Source: Sphingobium phenoxybenzoativorans (GTDB taxonomy: Bacteria; Pseudomonadota; Alphaproteobacteria; Sphingomonadales; Sphingomonadaceae). From it: a stretch of DNA of 64,000 nucleotides. Location of the stretch: contig NZ_MINO01000006.1 in the NCBI RefSeq assembly GCF_001757355.1, positions 1-64,000 on the forward strand, written 5' to 3'. A program made the translations under genes and the position numbers. This document shows, in pieces, positions 9,260 through 16,714 of this stretch; the stretch's first letter is position 1; the number at the start of each line of letters is the position of its first letter. Below the pieces are notes generated by a model that saw nothing but the letters and a program-made list of their open reading frames with translations, ran no database searches and was not told the DNA's origin.

Positions 9260-9303
9260 CCGGGTTGGGCGGCTTCTCTCCGGAATAGCCTTCGCCAACC
9301 CGG
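9260..9303. terminator. Inverted repeat between convergent genes
   Basis: CCGGGTTGG (9260-9268) pairs with CCAACCCGG (9295-9303) around a 26-nt loop. It lies between the convergent 3' ends of the MBL hydrolase and AraC genes. There is no clear T-run, so a bidirectional terminator is only likely. A smaller hairpin, ATATCGC/GCGATAT, sits at 9226-9247 right at the hydrolase stop. Confidence 0.4.
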
Positions 9304-9327
9304 CTGAACGATCCCCCATTCCCGACC

Positions 9328-10221
9328 TCACGCCTCCGCGAGTCCGCCGCCATGCAACAGCCGCGCGGCGTCGCGCAGGGGAGGGAGGCCGAACAGGCGG
9401 GTATATTCCCGGCTGAACTGGGATGGGCTTTCATAGCCAACGGCGTAGGCCACCCGCGCCGCCTCCGCAGGGGCCATGATCAGGCGGCGGCGCGCTTCCT
9501 GCAGGCGGATGCTCTTTTGATAGGCGAGGGGACTCATCGCCGTTACCGCCTTGAAATGCCGGTGAAAGGACGAAGCGCTCATCCCGGCCAGACTGGCCAG
9601 ATGATCGATCTTGAGGGATTCGGCGTAATTCTGCCCGATCCAGTCGATCGCGCGCCTTATGCGCGACAGACGGCTGTCCGATTGCGCGATCTGGCGCAAT
9701 ATCGGTCCCTGCGGGCCCTGCAGCACGCGGTAAAGTATCTCGCGCTCAAGCATCGGCGCCATGACCGGCACATCCTCCGGCGCATCCAGAAGGCGCGCGA
9801 TGCGCAGCAGGGGATCGATCAGTCCGGGGGTAATCGGGCTGATGCTGATCCCGGCTTCGGCGGCGCTTTCTCCGCCGTTCGGCATATCGATCAGCAGCGC
9901 CGCTATGGATGCCGGATCGAGCGCCAGCGCCACGATCATCAGCGGCTTCTCCGGGCTGGCTTCTATCACCTGGCCGATCACCGGCAGATCGATGGAGGCG
10001 ACGAGTAATTCTCCGGCGCGATACTCCAGCGTCCGGCCGCCAATGATCACCCGCTTGGCACCCTGAAGCACGAAATAGAGCATCGGCTTGTAGAGGCCAT
10101 GGGTGAGCGGCGTCGGCTCGAACGCCTGCCCCACGCTCAGCGGCAGGCGCGGCGGCACGGGCTTCCCCGCATGACGCGCGACCAGCGCTCGCATCTCCTC
10201 CAGAATCATCTGCATGGGCAT
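9328..10221 (-). CDS. AraC family transcriptional regulator
   Basis: A 297-residue regulator. The N-terminal AraC_N-type cupin region (about residues 20-160) contains LYFVLQGAKRVIIGG and LLVASIDLPV. The C-terminal double helix-turn-helix (about 190-290) contains HLASLAGMSASSFHRHFKAVTAMSPLAYQK and the second recognition helix VGYESPSQFSREYTRLFG, which are typical (quoted as two separate short motifs of that region). It is divergent from an SDR gene at 10358, 136 bp away; such AraC_N/SDR pairs are common in proteobacteria and suggest that this protein controls the reductase. Confidence 0.92.
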   Translation of the reverse strand: MPMQMILEEMRALVARHAGKPVPPRLPLSVGQAFEPTPLTHGLYKPMLYFVLQGAKRVIIGGRTLEYRAGELLVASIDLPVIGQVIEASPEKPLMIVALALDPASIAALLIDMPNGGESAAEAGISISPITPGLIDPLLRIARLLDAPEDVPVMAPMLEREILYRVLQGPQGPILRQIAQSDSRLSRIRRAIDWIGQNYAESLKIDHLASLAGMSASSFHRHFKAVTAMSPLAYQKSIRLQEARRRLIMAPAEAARVAYAVGYESPSQFSREYTRLFGLPPLRDAARLLHGGGLAEA

Positions 10222-10357
10222 TTAGATCGGCGCGAGAGCACGCAAAGGCAAGCGTGCAGAAATAGCGATTGAGAGGATCAGGCAAGGATCGGGCAGCATC
10301 GGGCGCTCCGATCGCGCGCGGAAAGTCTATCTGGAGGAGAGTTTGAAGGAGGCGTTC

Positions 10358-11314
10358 ATGACTGACATTTTCACAGGCTTTGGCCCGGACTCAACGACGG
10401 ACGAGGTGCTGGAGGGCATTGATCTTTCCGGCAAGCGCGTGCTGGTAACCGGCGTTTCCGCCGGTCTTGGCGTGGAGACGGCGCGCACCCTCGTCGCCCA
10501 TGGCGCCAATGTCGTGGGTAGCGTCCGCGATCTGGACAAGGCGCGCCGCGCCACTGCCGGGATCGAGGGCCCCGGAACACTGGAATTTGTGGAATGCGAT
10601 CTGTCCTCGCTCGCCAGCGTGCGCGCCTGCGCCGACGCGCTGAATGCGAAGGGGGACCGCTTCGACGTCATCATCGCCAATGCCGGCGTCATGGCGATGC
10701 CGCAGAAGCAGGAGACGGCCGACGGGTTTGAAATGCAGTTCGGCGTCAACCATCTTGGCCACTTCGTTCTGGTGAACCGCATCGCCGGTCTCATCAAGGA
10801 TGGCGGGCGTCTGGTGAATCTCTCCTCCGCCGGGCATTGCTATTCCGACGTCAATCTCGACGATCCGAATTTCGACAGCACGGAATATACGCCTTTCGGG
10901 GCCTATGGCCGTTCAAAGACCGCCAACATCCTGTTCGCGGTCGAGTTTGACAGGCGGCATCGCGGGCGTGGCGTGCGCGCTGCAGCGGTGCATCCCGGCG
11001 GCATCCAGACAGAGCTTGGCCGCTATATGAGCGAGGCGGACATGAACGCCCTGGTCGAAAGCCTGAAGGAAGCGGAGGCCAAGGGTTCGCCATTCAAGTT
11101 CAAGACCGTCCCCCAGGGCGCGGCCACGTCCGTCTGGGCCGGGTTCAAGGCCGACGCCGATGAGGTTGGCGGGCGCTATTGCGAGGATTGCCATGTCGCG
11201 GCGCTCAGCGTTTCGGTGGATATCCTCGAAGGCTATGAACCCTATGCGCTGGACCCGGACAATGCCAAGGCGCTCTGGGCCAAGAGCGAGGAATTGGTCG
11301 GCGAGCGCTTTTAG
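10358..11314 (+). CDS. SDR family oxidoreductase (retinol-dehydrogenase-like)
   Basis: A 318-residue short-chain dehydrogenase. The cofactor motif TGVSAGLG is near residue 32, NAGVMA near 110 and the catalytic YGRSK near 182. The extended length and the KTANILFAVEF stretch resemble the WWOX/retinol-dehydrogenase subgroup. The ATG at 10358 is chosen because AAGGAGG ends 5 nt upstream; a TTG five codons earlier overlaps that site and is unlikely. Divergent from the AraC regulator. The physiological substrate is unknown. Confidence 0.9.
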   Translation: MTDIFTGFGPDSTTDEVLEGIDLSGKRVLVTGVSAGLGVETARTLVAHGANVVGSVRDLDKARRATAGIEGPGTLEFVECDLSSLASVRACADALNAKGDRFDVIIANAGVMAMPQKQETADGFEMQFGVNHLGHFVLVNRIAGLIKDGGRLVNLSSAGHCYSDVNLDDPNFDSTEYTPFGAYGRSKTANILFAVEFDRRHRGRGVRAAAVHPGGIQTELGRYMSEADMNALVESLKEAEAKGSPFKFKTVPQGAATSVWAGFKADADEVGGRYCEDCHVAALSVSVDILEGYEPYALDPDNAKALWAKSEELVGERF

Positions 11315-11331
11315 AGCGAACGCGATCCCGC

Positions 11332-11374
11332 CCGGCCATCGCGCGCTGCACCGCTGCGATGGCCGGAGTTGTTT
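11332..11374 (+). terminator. Rho-independent terminator after SDR gene
   Basis: An 11-bp perfect stem, CCGGCCATCGC (11332-11342) with GCGATGGCCGG (11356-11366), is followed by the T-rich AGTTGTTT. It sits 18 nt after the SDR stop codon and faces the convergent Lrp-type gene. Confidence 0.75.
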
Positions 11375-11408
11375 GCTATGACCAATATGGGGCCGGCGGT
11401 CCCAGCCA

Positions 11409-11870
11409 TCAAAAAGGCAGGGGCGCATTCTCCTTCACTTCTTTCATGACGAAGAAGGTGCGCGTCTGCCGAACGCCGGGAAGCGCGATCAGATGCTGCC
11501 CGTGCAGCTTGTTGAAATCCACCATATCGCGGACCCGGATCTTCAGCAGATAGTCAAAATCCCCTGCAACCAGATTGCAGTCGAGCACTTCATCCATCCG
11601 CACTATCGCGGCTTCGAACTCGGCAAAGCTGTCGGGAGTCGACCGGTCGAGCACAACGCCGACCATCACCAATGCGCCAAGCCCGACGGCGGAGGGCGAG
11701 ATTTCCGCGTGGACTCCCGTGATATATCCCTCCTCGAAAAGCCGTTGCGACCGCCGGTGACAGGTGGCGGCGCTCACGCTGACGCGCTGCGCCAGCTCGG
11801 CATTTGTCAGGCGTCCGTCGGTCTGCAGCAGGCGCAGCATGCGGAAATCGATTCGGTCCAATTTGGTCAT
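11409..11870 (-). CDS. Lrp/AsnC family transcriptional regulator
   Basis: A 153-residue feast/famine regulator. The N-terminal winged helix-turn-helix starts KLDRIDFRMLRLLQTDGRL (first 20 residues region) and has the recognition helix SVSAATCHRRSQRL. The C-terminal RAM domain includes VLDCNLVAGDFDYLLKI, the usual effector-binding glycine/aspartate region. I start the gene at the ATG at 11868-11870, where similarity to the family begins; the frame is open about 34 codons further upstream without family content. It is divergent from a TonB receptor at 12202 and may regulate it, which would fit uptake of amino acids or peptides. Confidence 0.92.
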   Translation of the reverse strand: MTKLDRIDFRMLRLLQTDGRLTNAELAQRVSVSAATCHRRSQRLFEEGYITGVHAEISPSAVGLGALVMVGVVLDRSTPDSFAEFEAAIVRMDEVLDCNLVAGDFDYLLKIRVRDMVDFNKLHGQHLIALPGVRQTRTFFVMKEVKENAPLPF

Positions 11871-12201
11871 GAAAGAAGCTTCCGATTTTCTCTGAAATGA
11901 TGCGCCCGGAATAGCGCACATGCCTGGATATTTGTCCAGACCCAACAAATCGGATGCAAAGTTAGAAAGCACCTTTCCCTACATATTGCTCATACTGTCC
12001 CCGTGAATCGCATCATGGAGACCCGGAAAATGTCGCTCCTGAGAGTGAATGTTCACCGGCAGATCATCGCCGGAATCCTGCTGGCCGCCACCCGGCCGGT
12101 CCAGGGTCGTCCGGCAAATCCCGAATAGAAAAATACAAAGGCCGTTCGCAGCGAAGAACAACGGACTGCTCACATGCGAGCATATTTAAGGGAGGGAATA
12201 T
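11871..12201. promoter_or_regulatory. Divergent region between Lrp-type regulator and TonB receptor
   Basis: This 331-bp interval must hold the promoters of both genes. It contains a short open frame at 12030-12128 that looks like the beginning of a transporter gene (described separately). A small inverted repeat, TGCTC-N6-GAGCA, lies at 12167-12182, and the receptor's strong ribosome-binding site (AAGGGAGGG) is at about 12189-12197. I looked for cobalamin, TPP and SAM riboswitch landmarks and saw none. Confidence 0.4.
12030..12128 (+). pseudogene. Possible remnant of a dicarboxylate symporter 5' end
   Basis: A 32-codon open frame begins MSLLRVNVHRQIIAGILLAA and then turns into unrelated residues before a TAG. 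The opening closely resembles the N-terminus and first membrane helix of Na+/H+-dicarboxylate (DctA/GltP-type) symporters, after which the homology is lost, as if the rest of the gene had been deleted. No good ribosome-binding site is seen. It could instead be a leader peptide for the TonB receptor 73 nt downstream. The family assignment rests on memory of the N-terminal pattern over only 20 residues. Confidence 0.35.
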
Positions 12202-14859
12202 ATGATCAGACATATGACAAGGGGAACGGTGGCCGCCAGGCTGCTCGGCACCAGCATGCTGGCCGCCGCGGCGGTCTCGGGGATGCCGGCCCTCGCGCAA
12301 TCGGCGCCTCCGGCAAGCGGCGCAGGGGCTGCGGACAGCGAACAGATCGTCGTTATCGGCACGCGGCGGACAGACCGCAGCGCCACCAATTCGGCCTCTC
12401 CGGTCGATGTGATCAGCGCTCAGGAAATCACGTCCCAGCCGGCCGCCAACATGCTGGACGCGGTGAAGAACATCATCCCGTCCTTCTTTGTCGGCCAGAA
12501 CACCATTTCGGACGCCTCCACCTTCGTACGCGCGCCGTCTCTGCGCGGCCTGCCGGGCGACGAGGTGCTCGTGATGCTCAACGGCAAGCGGTACAACCGC
12601 TCGGCGCTGGTGCAGGTGTTTGTGGGCGGCGACACCGGTCTGTCCTTCGGTTCGCAGGGGTCGGACATTTCGGCCATCCCGGCGATCGCGATCAACAATC
12701 TCCAGGTGCTTCGCGACGGCGCAACCGCGCAATATGGGTCGGACGCAATCGCGGGCGTGCTCAACTATGGTCTGCGCGAAGACGCCGGATTGGAAATCCA
12801 GGCGCGCTACGGCCAATATTATGACAATGGCGGAGACGGAAAGAGCCGCCAGATCGCCGCGAACGCCGGTGTGAAGCTTGGCGAGATCGGCTTCATCAAC
12901 CTCAGCGGCGAATATTTCGATGACAATGGCACGAGCCGCGGGGAGACCCGCCCGATCGCGCTGGTGTTCGCGCAGAATAATCCGTCACTGGCGACGCAGC
13001 TTCCCAATTATCCCGGCCCTGTCCAGATCTGGGGATCATCGCCCAGCAAGGGCTATAAGCTGCTCCTGAATTCCGGTTTGGACGTCACCGACAACAGCAA
13101 CCTCTATCTGTTTGTGAACGTCGCGCATTCGAAAGGCGATCAGAGCTTCAACTACCGTTCCCCGATCAGCGCGACCGGATTGCAGATCGACAATGGCACG
13201 ACGAACACGCTGACCGACCTGGGCGCCAATTCGGCATTCGCCCATCCCATCTATCTGACCAAATGCCCGGCCGGCAATGCGTCCTGCCCGGCAGGAGGTT
13301 TCGTGAAAGACGGAAACGTCTACAACTTCACGGCGCTGTATCCTGCGGGCTTCACGCCGCGCTTCATCGGCATCACCGATCAGGCATATGGAACACTGGG
13401 CTATAAGGGCAAGGCGGATTCAGGCTTCACCTGGGACATCGCCGCAAGCCTCGCGCGCAATTCGCTCGACCTCTCCATGTATAACTCGCTCAGTCCGTCC
13501 TTCGGGCCGCAAACCCAGACCGAATTTGAATTCGGCAAACTGATCCAGAAGGAATTCACCGCAACGCTCGACCTCACCTATCCCGTCGAGTTGGCTGGCC
13601 TGGCCAGCCCCGTGACGCTGGCCTTCGGCGCCGAATATCGAAAGGAAACCTACGAGCAGACGGAGGGCGATCTTCAATCCTACGCCGCCGGGCCGTATGC
13701 GGTGCAAAATCTCTACGTGCCGACCGGTCCTGGCACCTATGCCTTCGATTCCACCGTCACCATGCCTCCCGCGGCCAGCGGATATGGCGGCACCAGTCCG
13801 CAGGCGGCCGGTTCCTACTCCCAGAAAAGCTATGGCTTCTATGGCGCGGCGGAAACCGACATCACCGATCGCCTGACCGTTGGCGTTGCCGGACGCTACG
13901 AACATTATGACAGCTTCGGCAGCGCCACAGTCGGCAAGGCGAATGCGATCTATAAATTCTCCGACGGGTTTTCACTTCGCGGCACGGTCGGCACCGGCTT
14001 TCATGCGCCTTCGCCGGGGCAGAACAGCGTGCAGATCCTGACCACAAACTTCCGCGCCGGTAATCAGGTTCAGACCGGCACGTATCCCGTCACCAGCCAG
14101 ATCGCGCAGTTCTATGGCGGTCAACCGCTCAAACCGGCCAAGGCGACCAATTTCGGCCTTGGCGTCGTCCTGAACCCCGCACCGGCCTTCACGCTCACCG
14201 TGGACGGCTACATCATCAAGGTGCGGGACCGCATCGGCATTTCGCAGACGTTCAGCGTTACGGGCGCGGACATCGCCGCGCTGCCGGCTCTTGCCGCTGT
14301 GGGTGTGGGCGGAGACGTCAATTATTTCACCAACGCTTTCGACACGATCACGCGCGGCGTCGATGTCGTCGGCACCTACCGGACGGATCTGGCGGGCGGA
14401 AAGCTGAACCTCACACTGGCCTATAACTATAATAAGAGCAAAGTGAGCAATTATGATCCGGCCGTCATCGGCGCGGACCAGATCGTCAATGTCGCGCATC
14501 TGGCGCCCAACCACAGGGCCAATCTCGCCGCGAACTGGACCATCGGCGATTTCACGATCAACGCGCGTGAGAATTATCATAGCTGGTGGCAGGTGGAGAC
14601 CGACTATCCGGGCCAACGCTTCAGTTCGAAGTTCACTACCGATCTGGACGTCAGCTACACCTTCCAGGATCGCTACACGCTGACGGTCGGCGCAAATAAT
14701 CTGTTCAACACCTATCCTGAACGGATCGCGGCATCGGCGACCAATCCGATTTTCCTGTCCACCAACAGTCTTGCCGACGGGCAAGTCTATCCACGCAACG
14801 GCGGTCCTTTCGGGATCAATGGTGGCTTTTGGTATGCACGTTTGCGCGTGAAATACTGA
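12202..14859 (+). CDS. TonB-dependent receptor
   Basis: An 885-residue outer-membrane receptor without an STN domain. A signal peptide (to ALA near residue 32) is followed by a TonB-box-like EQIVVIGTRR at about 48. The plug contains RAPSLRGLPGDEVLVMLNGKR and LQVLRDGATAQYGSDAIAGV (quoted as short landmarks). The barrel ends in RLRVKY. The plug style matches the large receptors with LNGKR and DGAxAxYGSDAIAGV motifs common in sphingomonads and Caulobacter. It is divergent from an Lrp-type regulator and ends in a strong terminator, so it is probably a single-gene transcript. The ligand is unknown. Confidence 0.94.
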   Translation: MIRHMTRGTVAARLLGTSMLAAAAVSGMPALAQSAPPASGAGAADSEQIVVIGTRRTDRSATNSASPVDVISAQEITSQPAANMLDAVKNIIPSFFVGQNTISDASTFVRAPSLRGLPGDEVLVMLNGKRYNRSALVQVFVGGDTGLSFGSQGSDISAIPAIAINNLQVLRDGATAQYGSDAIAGVLNYGLREDAGLEIQARYGQYYDNGGDGKSRQIAANAGVKLGEIGFINLSGEYFDDNGTSRGETRPIALVFAQNNPSLATQLPNYPGPVQIWGSSPSKGYKLLLNSGLDVTDNSNLYLFVNVAHSKGDQSFNYRSPISATGLQIDNGTTNTLTDLGANSAFAHPIYLTKCPAGNASCPAGGFVKDGNVYNFTALYPAGFTPRFIGITDQAYGTLGYKGKADSGFTWDIAASLARNSLDLSMYNSLSPSFGPQTQTEFEFGKLIQKEFTATLDLTYPVELAGLASPVTLAFGAEYRKETYEQTEGDLQSYAAGPYAVQNLYVPTGPGTYAFDSTVTMPPAASGYGGTSPQAAGSYSQKSYGFYGAAETDITDRLTVGVAGRYEHYDSFGSATVGKANAIYKFSDGFSLRGTVGTGFHAPSPGQNSVQILTTNFRAGNQVQTGTYPVTSQIAQFYGGQPLKPAKATNFGLGVVLNPAPAFTLTVDGYIIKVRDRIGISQTFSVTGADIAALPALAAVGVGGDVNYFTNAFDTITRGVDVVGTYRTDLAGGKLNLTLAYNYNKSKVSNYDPAVIGADQIVNVAHLAPNHRANLAANWTIGDFTINARENYHSWWQVETDYPGQRFSSKFTTDLDVSYTFQDRYTLTVGANNLFNTYPERIAASATNPIFLSTNSLADGQVYPRNGGPFGINGGFWYARLRVKY

Positions 14860-14885
14860 TCCCGGCTCCTCCGGGTGGGTAGACT

Positions 14886-14922
14886 GTGGCAGGAAATCCC
14901 TTGGTTTCCTGCCACTTTTTTT
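14886..14922 (+). terminator. Strong rho-independent terminator
   Basis: GTGGCAGGAAA (14886-14896) pairs perfectly with TTTCCTGCCAC (14905-14915) around an 8-nt loop, then seven T. It lies 26 nt after the stop of the TonB receptor. Confidence 0.93.
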
Positions 14923-14947
14923 GTTGGGGAGGGGTGTTTCCCTCCGG

Positions 14948-15247
14948 TCAGTATCTCCAGCGTTCCGCCACCTCGACATGATCGAACAAGTGCAGGCCCA
15001 GCATCATCAGCGCAGCGCCGATGCTCGCTGAGAGGAACAAGGCCATGGCTATCGCCAGTTCCGGCGGAGACACTGTTTCGGGACGGCTGGCGGTGACAAT
15101 CGGGGAGAATGACCGCCCTGCGAACCAGACCGTGGCAAGCATGAACGCGCCGCAGAAGCGAAGGGCGATATCGACTCCGATCCGGTTGCGCGAATGTGGC
15201 AAGGCACCCTCCAATATCAGGAAGCCTCCAGATACGCCCCTCGACAT
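14948..15247 (-). CDS. Small membrane protein of unknown function
   Basis: A 99-residue protein that I do not recognise. It has two hydrophobic segments: about residues 27-42 (IALRFCGAFMLATVWF) and 66-87 (LAIAMALFLSASIGAALMML). A short C-terminal tail ends VEVAERWRY. A stop codon lies just upstream of the ATG, which limits the start, but no clear ribosome-binding site is present. It lies 50 nt after the nucleosidase gene on the same strand and could be its operon partner. The two clear membrane helices argue for a real gene; the weak start argues for caution. Confidence 0.5.
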   Translation of the reverse strand: MSRGVSGGFLILEGALPHSRNRIGVDIALRFCGAFMLATVWFAGRSFSPIVTASRPETVSPPELAIAMALFLSASIGAALMMLGLHLFDHVEVAERWRY

Positions 15248-15297
15248 AGCTATTCGAGATTGAAGGACCGCTCAGGCCATAGTGATTCCATATGAGT

Positions 15298-16212
15298 TTA
15301 GTCGGGCAGGGCGGCCACAAAAGCCGTCACCACCGCCGCGGAATTGGCGGACGCCAGGGCCATGAAAGCGTGCATCTGGTTCGCCTCCGCATCCCCTCCG
15401 GCCAGATCGGACAAGCTGCGAAACCCAAGGAAGGGGACGCCATTGGCGAAGGCGACCTGCGCGACGGCGGCGCTCTCCATATCCAGCACGCGGGCATCAT
15501 ATGTGTCGAACAAATAGCTTCTGTAGGCGGCGTTATCGACAAAGGCTGGACCGCTTATGCCTTGCCCGCCAACCACAATCGCGGGTTTCCGGTCGAGGCA
15601 TTGCTCCACCGCCGCCGCCGCACAACGGTTCAGCCGAATCTCTCCGGCTACCTTGCTTGCCAAAGCGAGAAGGGTGGGGTCGACGGAAAAGGCTGCGCGC
15701 GTCACAGGCCCTGTGGCCGTGCTGCTGGTGGTGACCAGCCGGGGGTGCATCATGCCGTAATTGGGCCTGCTTCCGTCAGTGAGCGCCGCAACGGGGGCAA
15801 AGCCGTCCGCTGTTTCGCGCGCCATCAACACTTCCAGATATTGTCCCCAACTGTCCGGGATGACGACATCGCCAATATGCAGGGACGGGTCGACTCCGCC
15901 GGCAATGCCGGAAAACAGGATGCGGGACACGGCAAAACGGTCGATCAGCAACTGCGCGTTCATGGCGGCGTTGACCATGCTGACGCCGCTTTCCATCAGG
16001 ATCACCGGTTTGCCCGCGAGCGTGCCCGTGACGATAATCTTGCCGTTGACGGTTTCGTCCCTGCGATCGGCTATCGCGCCTTCCAGCGCGGCGCGCTCCG
16101 GCGGGAAGGCGATCATGATGGCGGTGCGTTTCGTTCCGTCGCGCTCTCCCGCAAAGGCTGGAGGAGCAATCGCCGCCAACAAAAGCCACAGCGCAATCAC
16201 GGCAATTCTCAT
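15298..16212 (-). CDS. Exported phosphorylase-superfamily nucleosidase (MTA/SAH nucleosidase-like)
   Basis: A 304-residue protein of the PNP/UDP phosphorylase superfamily, closest in motifs to 5'-methylthioadenosine/S-adenosylhomocysteine nucleosidase. It has an N-terminal signal peptide (MRIAVIALWLLLAAIAPPAFA). The core follows: AIMIAFPPE, LMESGVSMVNAAM, the glycine-rich SGIAGGVDP with IGDVVIP, and MESAAVAQVA near residue 253, which holds the nucleoside-binding Met-Glu and the catalytic-site acid. The ATG at 16212 has AAGGGA upstream; a longer start would bury the signal peptide. Cytosolic homologues lack the leader, so this one probably works on nucleosides in the periplasm. Confidence 0.85.
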   Translation of the reverse strand: MRIAVIALWLLLAAIAPPAFAGERDGTKRTAIMIAFPPERAALEGAIADRRDETVNGKIIVTGTLAGKPVILMESGVSMVNAAMNAQLLIDRFAVSRILFSGIAGGVDPSLHIGDVVIPDSWGQYLEVLMARETADGFAPVAALTDGSRPNYGMMHPRLVTTSSTATGPVTRAAFSVDPTLLALASKVAGEIRLNRCAAAAVEQCLDRKPAIVVGGQGISGPAFVDNAAYRSYLFDTYDARVLDMESAAVAQVAFANGVPFLGFRSLSDLAGGDAEANQMHAFMALASANSAAVVTAFVAALPD

Positions 16213-16302
16213 TACGTCCCTTTCCGAAGCGCGGAATCGCGTCGCGGGACACAATGTTCTTCAGCATATGCCCGGTTGCAAGAAGGCCCTTGCCCGGAAA
16301 TG

Positions 16303-16340
16303 AAAAAGGGGCGGACCATATGAGCGGTCCACCCCTTTTC
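16303..16340 (-). terminator. Rho-independent terminator of the small lipoprotein gene
   Basis: Read on the minus strand, AAAAGGGG-T-GGACC pairs with GGTCC-G-CCCCTTTT with one mismatch, giving a 13-bp stem, an 8-nt loop and a T-run. It lies 22 nt beyond the lipoprotein stop codon. Confidence 0.88.
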
Positions 16341-16362
16341 CGAAAACTGTGCTGACGCGAAA

Positions 16363-16566
16363 TTACATCGCGTTGGCAGCGTTCTCCGCAACATTTGCAG
16401 CGTTCGCAGCCACGTCAGCAGCGTTGTCTGCAACAGCAGCGGCGTTGTCCACAACATTCTCGATGGCTTCGTTAGAAGCGTTCGCGGTCTCGTTGGCGGG
16501 CGTCCCACCGCAAGCGGCGAGCGCCATCAGGCCGGCCGAAGCGAAAACAATGGCGATCTTCTTCAT
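16363..16566 (-). CDS. Small alanine-rich lipoprotein with heptad repeats
   Basis: A 67-residue lipoprotein. The signal peptide ends in the lipobox LAAC (Cys about residue 20), so the mature protein has about 48 residues. These are mostly Ala, Asn, Val, Asp and Glu, with a seven-residue rhythm (VADNAAD, VAANAAN, VAENAAN) at about residues 41-64, suggesting one long amphipathic or coiled-coil helix. GGGAG about 10 nt upstream supports the ATG at 16566, and a strong terminator follows, so it is an independent transcript. The layout recalls small structural lipoproteins such as Lpp or entericidin, but no lysine is present at the C-terminus for peptidoglycan linkage. Confidence 0.8.
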   Translation of the reverse strand: MKKIAIVFASAGLMALAACGGTPANETANASNEAIENVVDNAAAVADNAADVAANAANVAENAANAM

Positions 16567-16714
16567 CTTGTATGGCTCCCATAGCATTTGCCGCGCGGAC
16601 GTTTCAGGCCCGACGCGAGTGACCGGCATTACCGTGTGCGGTGCACAAATCAATGTTTTTTTGGGTCGATGAAACGAAGGTTAGCGGCGATGACATGTTG
16701 TCTATCTGCAAACT

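Noticed and set aside
11871-12201. Riboswitch ahead of the TonB receptor
   Set aside because: No cobalamin-box or other conserved riboswitch core was seen; only a short open frame and small inverted repeats.
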